In this document: one piece after another, positions 56,310 through 64,000 of the stretch
How the letters are laid out: the number at the start of each line of letters is the position of its first letter
Numbering within the stretch: the stretch's first letter is position 1
Assembly (NCBI GenBank): GCA_037447655.1
Contig: JBBHKE010002370.1
Location: 102,320 to 166,319, forward strand
Source: Zygnema cylindricum
Taxonomy: Eukaryota > Streptophyta > Zygnematophyceae > Zygnematales > Zygnemataceae
Direction of reading: 5' to 3'
Length of the DNA stretch: 64,000 nucleotides
Made by a program: the position numbers and the translations under genes
The notes under the pieces: generated by a model
The model's database searches: none
The model's input: the letters and a program-made list of their open reading frames with translations, nothing else
What the model was told of the DNA's origin: nothing

Positions 56310-58965
56310 TGTAGATAGATCAGCGAGAGAAAGGGGAAGTGGATTTAACTCTGCTTTCGATTTGTAGTTCTGTTAGACTTTTGAAGAGTGAGGGATTGTA
56401 AGGACAAATGTACAATATTGACAGGTGGTGCCAGATATGTGGCGCCCATCTCCGCGAATAATGAAGGGTAGTATAGTCATGAGATGTACATAAATCAGAA
56501 ATGTCAACAAAGGGAAAAAGCAAATAAAAAATAATCAAAAGTATCTTTTGTGGAAAAAAATGTTGAAAGTTTATGAAAAAATGATCACGGTCAAAAGGAT
56601 CGTATGTTTTTTGAAATGAACTAGAATGTGATTCGGTTTGTATTGTCAATGCAGCCTTTGGTTTTATATCCATCTTGAGGTGGATGCCTTTGGGCCTACC
56701 TGGACTGAAATTGAAGATTTAGGGCAAGTTATAAAATGACTATCGAAGATAAGCCAAAATTTCAACCTCCAAGTGGCCATTTTCTGCCCCTAAAAAGTGG
56801 TTTGCATCTGGATGATCATCTAGACTTATCAGTGCACATTTGTTTGTTTCGGCTAAAAGATTGTTTTTTAAAGAAACAATACATAGAGTAGGAAAGGTTA
56901 ATCACGGCGAAAAAAAACCCAATTTCTCCTTCAATTAAGCTTTGAAGTTGGGAATTGCAAAACTTGCCTGAAGATTGTCGATTATAGTGTGGATGATGGT
57001 CAGGTTTGGTACGTCGTAAATATTGTCGTCCAATTTTACTATTTACAACAGCGAGAATCCGATCTACTTGGCATTTTCCATTAAAGACTCCATTAACCAT
57101 ATATCTGAACTTACTTTGATCAAAAATTGTTATTTACTTTTCTGAAAATCTGCCAAGTCGTTAAACTATTCATGCAGAGTGATTTGCTTGCCTATAAAAA
57201 AATGAGGGAACGCGATTCAAATGAATAAAGCAACATTGGTGTTCCTCCAAATGACTATAACACTTTCAATAATAATATTAAACATTTGTCAGCTCATACA
57301 CAGACTCTACAGCGGTGCTAAAAATCCAAACTCATTTACATTGAAATTCCAATTCCTGTTTTTGTAACTGCTGCCAAAACAATTTTGGAGTGGTACCATT
57401 TAAAACTGGTTAATTATTTTAAAAGTTTAATCTTTCGGTTCAACCTTTCCTAATTTTTGTGATGACGATCTCTTCATCGAAGATAGTCAAATGGAGGGTG
57501 CTGATGGTAGATGTGAAGAGGGAGATACGAGGAGATTTAATGTGGATAGGAAAGGAAGGACATCTTGGGGTTTCAGAGATTCGGAAGTGCAAAGCAGGAT
57601 AGACATCCGGATTTTTTACAATTTTTCTGCTGGTTGAACCAAAAAAGAGAATTGTCCATATCTCAAAGTTTTCATGGAACGTTGTGATGATGGTGTAAAA
57701 ATGATAATGGGGTTAAGAGTGTTTTGTATGCCTTGAATACTTCATAATAAACATGATCTGAAAACTAAGGAAGAAAGTTTGAGGTTACATGGATAATTTT
57801 ATTATAGGCTCCGAGTTTACTTCTGACCTCGGGGAAACGCCGGTCAAAACATTAAGATGAAGAAAAAGAAAAGTTCACAAAGAGAAATTGTTACTTCCTT
57901 TTTAAAAGTTGGAATAGAATAGTTGGAATAAAATACATTGTCAATTACTTTTAAAGTCAGAGCTTACTGAACTACAACGAAGGATCGATGAAGAAAGTAC
58001 GGCTTCCATACTTTGAATTTCCAGGCTGATTCGGACCATTGAATAAACGTGGTGAAAGTATAAGTGACTAAAAGTCATGGCGTATGTACATACTATGGAG
58101 TATTATACAGTATGGCAATATCGGATAGTCACTGTGACAAATGACATCATCCGACACTTACTACCATACAATGGGCTACAGATGACTCCACGTTGCACCT
58201 TCCATTGTCATTCTTTGCAGTCGCCAGAGAGCATCTTAGTTTGCAGCGAGCGGCTTAGGAACTAGATTCAATTTCGATTAACCAGGCAGGTGATTTTGTA
58301 TTAGCAGCCTGCATGATAGCAGCCACAGATTTCAGCAAGGACGCCGTTACTACAAGATTATATCTAATTCTGCGTCTGCACTCTGCCAGCCTTTCTACTT
58401 AATTCATAAAATGTTGTGTTTACTGGAGTCATTTGCCAGCTTGAAATATTTATTTAGTTAAGTGTTACCTTTTTCAGCTTGAATATGTGGTTGATTCTTA
58501 GTTTCTGAGATTATTTGCCAGTCACTTACTACATCATAATCGCAGACAGTGATTCAGAGACAGTTTCACGGTTTATGCATCCATATTCACAGTAAGACAA
58601 GTTTGACGGAACTGGCTCTATAAACCGAAGAATAAAGGCTGAAATCGTGTTGTAAGAAAATGATTGTTTGTCAATTGTTACAAAATAAGAAGCTAAACCT
58701 GGTCCTGCCGATGCGGGCAACATCTCTGAGGCAGAAAAGACTCGAATTGCTAGTTGAACAGAAGGAGAAATAAAAGCTAGAGTAATTAATTACTATGAGA
58801 GGTTTGGCTGGTAGCCAAGTGAATACGATAAGAAATTTTTTGACAGCCTGGGAAATGTGGCAAGCTTTGGAAAACAAGCCAAGAAAATCTACTCGTCAGC
58901 AAGGCAGAGCTACAACCACAGTTCGAACAACAACAACAAGAAAAGCAAGACGAGCTAAATACCAG
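56310..58965. other. Stretch without recognised genes
   Basis: The first 250 bp are probably the 3' UTR of the Hsp20-like gene (AATAAAAAATAA near 56524). I see no coding family, RNA gene or terminal repeats in the rest. Confidence 0.5.
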
Positions 58966-58967
58966 TA

Positions 58968-59582
58968 CACCGCGAATCGTAATTAGAGTAAATTACTCTA
59001 ATTCGGTCGCTCGAAATTTAGACTCTATTACATCAAATAGAGTAAGCGATTCTAATTTTTTCATTATTCTAATTTAGGTAAGTTTAATTAGCGTAACAAA
59101 ATTGTAATATAGGTTCGTTTTAAATAGTGTGTAGTACGGACGACTTTCGACCGTGCAAAATTGTACTTTTTAAGTAAAAAGGTACAAATAATGACTTAAT
59201 ACAATCGCGCTCGCACGTGAAATCGCACTAAACGAAAAATCAATCACATCGAAAAAAAGCCGTTCGCATAACTCTCGTCCGTCGACAGCATCGTCGTCAG
59301 TGTGAACATTAACTGACATTCAGCGCGACAAATAGTACTAGCGTCATCATGACGTCAAAACTATACGGACTGACAGGTTTTGTACGTCTTCGTTATTTAG
59401 TGTTTATAATTTCAGCGCGGATATTTATTGCCGACACAACCCAATATAGCGTACTTAAATAAATTAGAGTAAACTTCCTCTGTGAAAAAGTTCTATCACA
59501 TAAATTAGAGTTCATTACTCTAATTGTTTTTTTTTGTTTTTTTACTCCAATTTTTTCATTACTCTAATTACGATTCGCGGTG
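58968..59582. mobile_element. MITE M2 (615 bp), TA target site
   Basis: Terminal inverted repeats CACCGCGAATCGTAATTAG, TA on both sides (58966-58967, 59583-59584). Same family as M1 in opposite orientation: shared CGGTCGCTCGAAATTT, ATAGGTTCGTTTTAAATAGT. Confidence 0.9.
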
Positions 59583-59644
59583 TAGCTTCATTGCTGATTG
59601 CAGAAAAAGGAGTTTGAAAAAAGAAATCAAACTTGTATCGGTAA

Positions 59645-60597
59645 GGGCACTTTCCCATGTAACCGAAACTTTAGTCTTGTACCTTTGTTTTTAGCAAAGA
59701 TTCTCCGTACTACTTTCAGAGCATTCGTATGTAAAAAAATCAAATCGTTACCTTAGATCGTGACGGATGTAGACGTGGGTGAAATTTGTGACGGTTTGTA
59801 GACGACTACAAAACTTGCGACAATTGTTGACGTTTACAAAATAGCGACGTTTGTAGACGTCTATCTACTTGTGACATTGTAGATGTTTAGGGTTTGTGAC
59901 ATTTTGACGTCACGCTCACTTATGATAGCGTCGACGTCACTGAATCTAAAACATTCCGCCATGGTTTTTCGATTTTGTTTTATCGTCTGTTCTCACTGTA
60001 CTTGCCATCAAAATAATCTAAAAGACAACCAAAAGAAATATTTTTTAGAGATATTTCATTTGATACCTTTCTTGTTTTTTTTCATTGCAAGAATTGTGAG
60101 ATATACGCGTTAGTGGGAGAGGGAGAGAGAGAGAGAGGCGCTTTCACGGACTTCGCTTTTGCGAAATGGCGTCCGTTCGTCGAGACCCCTCCACTGCCTC
60201 TGTACGGAAAAAGGTGCACGGGAAAAAGTACGTACAGGTTGTAAACATGCAGTGGATTTTTTTTTTGAGGAATATTTTGTCAAAAACCTCCGACGCGTGC
60301 GAAATCATTGCATATTCGCCCACGTCGTGGAACTTTATTCAAAGTCACCCCGCGAGGTGATTTTATTAAAGTTTGAATATGATGTGGAAGGACGCGAAAG
60401 TGGGTCGAAACTCGCTAAACGATAAACTACATCGCGATAGACGACAAACTGCGGTACAGCTAAAGTTTTAATGGAACGCAACTTGTACGGTGGTAATTTG
60501 AATTTTTTGGTACGGCTGCAGATTTTTTCCTTTTTTTCCAAGTTATAAAGGAAAACGACATAAAATAACTGTAATTTTAGCACATGGGAAAGTGCCC
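59645..60597. mobile_element. Harbinger-like element B (953 bp)
   Basis: Terminal inverted repeats GGGCACTTTCCCATGT and complement, direct TAA on both sides (59642-59644, 60598-60600). Non-coding. Related inside to element A but with different outer ends. Confidence 0.9.
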
Positions 60598-60757
60598 TAA
60601 GTGCTGCGAAGAAGCAAAAAATAATAGTCGCGGGCGACCCGGTGCTTTTCCCTTTGGTTGCCAAGACCTGTCGTTTTGTACACGCGGACCAATAGGAGCG
60701 TCACAATTTGTCGTAGGACTTACACGTACTCCTTCATGTATCAATCCGTTTTTGGTA

Positions 60758-61317
60758 CACCGCCAATCGCTATTAGCGTAGAAGTTTCTTTAGCGTACAT
60801 GAATAATTACCGTGGTTTACGCTAATTAAGAATTTGAAAATTTTGAAAAAAAACATACATTCTAATTGTTTAATAATTCTAATTTTGGTATTTGAAAAAA
60901 AAAAATGTCGGTCGCAAACATGCTTACACTAATATAGGTATTCGTACAAAATCTGACAAATCGTACACAAATCGTACGTTCACACAGTCGAAACGTAGTT
61001 GCTGGACGAATATGTGCGAACGGGATATTTGACAGCCCGAATTGACCCCCTTTTTAGAGCGCACATTCTCATGCGTCTGCGGCTACTAAAACTCATTAAT
61101 TATACCTTTTCACTTAAAAAGGTACAAGTTTGTACGGCCTGACACTGTCCGTACACCACACTAATTAACTGATGGCGTACTTCCATTTTGTACGGTACTA
61201 AACAATTGACCCTAAATAGAGTAAAGAAAAAAATAGAATGAACTACGCTAATGGAGAATAAAAAAAACATAAAGCGGGACGGAATTAGCGTACATTACGC
61301 TAAAAGCGATTGGCGGT
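60758..61317. mobile_element. MITE M3 (560 bp), TA target site
   Basis: Ends CACCGCCAATCGCTATTAGCG, TA on both sides. Nearly the same as M4 read backwards. Confidence 0.9.
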
Positions 61318-61412
61318 GTAGTGTACGGATAGTGGCGTGATGTGACGGGATCGCACGCGCAAAAATGGAAAGTACTTTTTTTTTACAAGTCCGTCCGTTT
61401 ACTTCTTTGCTA

Positions 61413-61952
61413 CACCGCCAATCGTTATTAGCGTTGTGTACGCTAATTCCGTCCCGTTTTTTTTCTTTTTTATTCTCCATTAGTGTAGTTCATTCTATTT
61501 TTTTCTTTATTCTATTTAGGGTTATTTTCAGTACGTTGTCTCTTAAATAGAGTGGTGTACGGTCAGTGTTAAACCGTACATAAATGTACCTTTTTAAGTT
61601 AAAAAGTAGAATAATTTAGTTTTAGTAACCGCGGACGCATGAGAATGTGCGTTCTAAAAAGGAAAAAAAACCAGGTCGTTAAAAATCCCGCTCGCACATA
61701 TTCGTCCGACAGCCGCGTTTCGACCGTGTGAATGTACGATTTGTGTACGATTTGTCAGATTTTGTACGGAAACTTATATTAGTGTAAGCATGTTTGCGAC
61801 CGACATTTTTTTTTTCAAAGATCCAAATTACCATAACCAAACAATTATAATGTATGATTTTTTCCAAAATTTTCAAATTCTTAAATAGCGTACACCACGG
61901 TTATTATTTTTATACGCTAAAAAAAATTACACGCTAATAACGAATGAAGGTG
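61413..61952. mobile_element. MITE M4 (540 bp), TA target site
   Basis: Left end CACCGCCAATCGTTATTAGCG, right end diverged (CGAATGAAGGTG), TA on both sides. Opposite orientation to M3; long shared text includes ATGTCGGTCGCAAACATGCT. Confidence 0.88.
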
Positions 61953-62109
61953 TAGTGTACTCTTCTAGGTGACGACAAAATGTCAAACGTTTCGATTTCT
62001 GAGACCGGCGGTTATGGACTGCCTTGTCAACATCCCCCCTTAGTCTCGTCATTGGAGCGCGAATCTGGTTATCTTCCTGTCAACCAACCAACTTCCTGTC
62101 AACCAACCA

Positions 62110-62255
62110 ACCAGTACCTCTATCTCCCTTTCCATCCTTCCCTCCCTCCCTCCCTTTCCCCTTCATCAATTCTAGATATTTTGAATATTCTATAGAGGAG
62201 AGGGAGAGAGAGAGGGAGAGGGAAAGGGAGAGAGAGAGGAGAGGAAGGGGAGAAG
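62110..62255. repeat. CT-rich tract followed by GA-rich tract
   Basis: CCCTCCCTCCC-type text to about 62163, then GAGAGGGAGAG text from 62195; low complexity. Confidence 0.85.
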
Positions 62256-62451
62256 TGAAGTTGTTTGTTTTCTGACTGGAGGGTGAGAGGAAAGTTATTG
62301 CCAAGTTTCGGTGCCTTGGCCGCCCTCACAAGTACCCTCATCGGATCTCTCCTTCCCCAGGTACCCTTTTGTATCTGTTTATGTCAAATCCTATCATTTT
62401 TCTCCTGTCAATTTTATCAGTTTTATGTGAAAGCTTTATCTTCTTTCGCAC

Positions 62452-62599
62452 GTTTTTATCGAAGTTGTGCTAGTTTAGGAAAACATTGCACCATATTTAG
62501 TGTGGTTTAAATTGTACAAGGAAGCGTTTTTATCGAAGTTGTGCTAGTTTAGGAAAACATTGCACCATATTTAGTGTGGTTTAAATTGTACAAGGAAGC
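62452..62599 (+). repeat. Perfect 74-bp tandem duplication
   Basis: 62452-62525 and 62526-62599 are identical (GTTTTTATCGAAGTTGTGCT to TACAAGGAAGC). Confidence 0.97.
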
Positions 62600-62617
62600 A
62601 TTAGTCAGAGTCGAAAA

Positions 62618-62625
<8 letters not shown>

Positions 62626-62693
<68 letters not shown>
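62626..62693. repeat. (TA)n microsatellite
   Basis: About 33 uninterrupted TA units after an A run. Confidence 0.98.
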
Positions 62694-62697
<4 letters not shown>

Positions 62698-63144
62698 CCG
62701 CCATAGTTTTTATACGCTTAGTTTCTCCCTCCTTCTCTCAACACGAAGCCAACAATGGTTTCCTTTCACCTCTTCGAATCTAAATAGTGTGGTTTGTTGC
62801 GCAACCATCTCTGCCAAGATGTTTCATATTCTATTCGTTTCGATGCAATGTATGTTGTGATGTGTTATTTTTTTGTTGGGATCCGTTTATTTTGGATATG
62901 TTTGTGGTACATCAATCTACAGTTTCAGTTTTCAGTCCAATTATCTGCACGTTTTATTTGTTTACTTTCAGTTTTGTTCTTTTTATAACATTTATATAAA
63001 AATCTCGAATTAAATAAACTCTTGTAAGGAATGTTGACGGAACGTGGAGCTTAGCGCTCTACCATCGGCTGAGTCTTCTTGTGCTCTCAAAATTATCTTG
63101 TTAAGAAAAAACAAATGTTATTATAAATATATTTTATATAAAAC

Positions 63145-63410
63145 ATCGGTTGACATTGGTTGACATTGGTTGACATTGGTTGACATTGACTGACATTAAT
63201 TGACATTCGTTTTCATTGGTTTACATTGGTTTACATTGGTTTACATTGGTTTACATTGGTTGACATTCGTTTACATTGATTTACATTGGTTGACATTGGC
63301 TGACATTGGTTGACATTCGTTTACATCGGTTGACATTGGTTGACATTTGTTCACATTTGTTGACATTGGTTGACACTGGTTGAAATTGGTTGACATTATT
63401 TGACATTGGT
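63145..63410 (+). repeat. 10-bp minisatellite, about 26 units
   Basis: Tandem TGACATTGGT with variants (TTACATTGGT, TGACATTCGT). Almost all units are exactly 10 bp. Confidence 0.97.
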
Positions 63411-63456
63411 AACATCTTACGTGACGCCATCACTTAAGATATTGTTCTGCACGGTA

Positions 63457-63560
63457 CACCGAGAATCGCTATTAGCGTCAATGTTTTTTTCGCCACTTAA
63501 AACATCTTTTCTCCGTACACACTTGTCGGATTGTAGATCTGACAGTTGTGATTGAAAGAT
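63457..63560. mobile_element. End of a TA-type MITE, uninterrupted relative of 42021-43961
   Basis: TA|CACCGAGAATCGCTATTAGCG, then ATGTTTTTTTCGCCACTTAAAACATC: the text that flanks element A at 42060 and 43798, here without the insertion. The right end was not found. Confidence 0.65.
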
Positions 63561-64000
63561 AACATTCTTAGCCCGCACTATGGGTGAAATTTTGGGATGT
63601 TTACTAAGATTAAAAAAGTTTGGTACCTTTTGTGTACAATTTTTTACCAAAAAAGTATGAATATCGGTCAGCATTCAGAGATTTAACCGTAGTTTGAATC
63701 AGATGAGTTGTAAGCAATTTTTGAGCATTTATAGAAGTTTGTTTTAGGACTTTAATCGATTGAAATCTAAGGCTTATAGCTTTAGATTTTTGGACTTAAT
63801 CTGATGGTTTGTTACAAAGATAAAAAATAACTCGAGTGCACTTTCTGGTTTAATTAACTTCCATAAAAAAAAGTTGGGATAATCTTGACTGTTTTTTAGG
63901 TTTTTGTGTTTTAAATAGGTTCAGGTAGTGATAGAGAACATATTCAAAGTGAACTGCAGTTTGATCCCGAAGTCAACATATTCCGACCCTCAAGTTACAT
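63561..64000. other. Stretch without recognised genes
   Basis: AT-rich to the window end; nothing supported. Confidence 0.5.

Noticed and set aside
63145-63410. Possible CRISPR-like array
   Set aside because: The repeats are directly adjacent 10-bp units with no spacers, and the genome is eukaryotic.

Overview
This is nuclear DNA from a green-lineage eukaryote, most likely a streptophyte (land plant or charophyte alga) with a repeat-rich genome. The evidence is a hexameric polyubiquitin gene of plant-type protein sequence, an intron-rich gene that aligns with plant HDA14-type histone deacetylase along its N- and C-terminal parts, an Hsp20-domain gene, and retroelement primer-binding sites matching plant initiator tRNA-Met as I recall it. 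I cannot name the species. A run of ten Ns at 26491-26500 marks an assembly gap.

Layout. 1-36 kb is almost entirely mobile DNA. It holds five Ty1/Copia elements or parts: E1 (1-2261, +, 3' end only), E3 (3559-16395, +) with E2 (3775-9925, +) nested in its 5' LTR, E4 (19642-25991, -, complete LTR to LTR) and E5 (about 29850-31857, -, 5' LTR plus gag, the rest deleted). There are two Helitron Rep/helicase remnants (25992-26490 and 31858-35703), a 701-bp Harbinger-like element inside the E3 LTR, and a decayed unidentified ORF (18072-19300). 36-41 kb carries the polyubiquitin gene (38021-39394) and a LINE C-terminal fragment. 42-44 kb holds three elements nested inside one another. 44.85-53.66 kb is the HDA14-like gene on the minus strand: eight exons in large introns full of tandem repeats and GA/CT tracts. 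55.3-56.3 kb is the Hsp20-like gene on the plus strand, with a TATA box and a heat-shock element. A hAT MITE lies in the intergenic stretch between these two oppositely oriented genes. 58.9-62 kb is a cluster of TA-flanked MITEs and a TAA-flanked Harbinger-like element, followed by simple repeats and a 10-bp minisatellite.

Three things stand out. (1) The Copia elements begin Gag inside the LTR and use a half-tRNA primer-binding site that is itself translated. (2) The HDA14-like gene keeps seven clean exons, but the exon that should carry the zinc-binding HH and DxH residues is broken. (3) At 27.5-27.8 kb there is a row of hairpins whose stems differ with pairing kept, five of them followed by AGAT and four by AGATCTA. 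Host genes and repeats do not form operons or pathways; the link between them is physical (insertions, intronic repeats).
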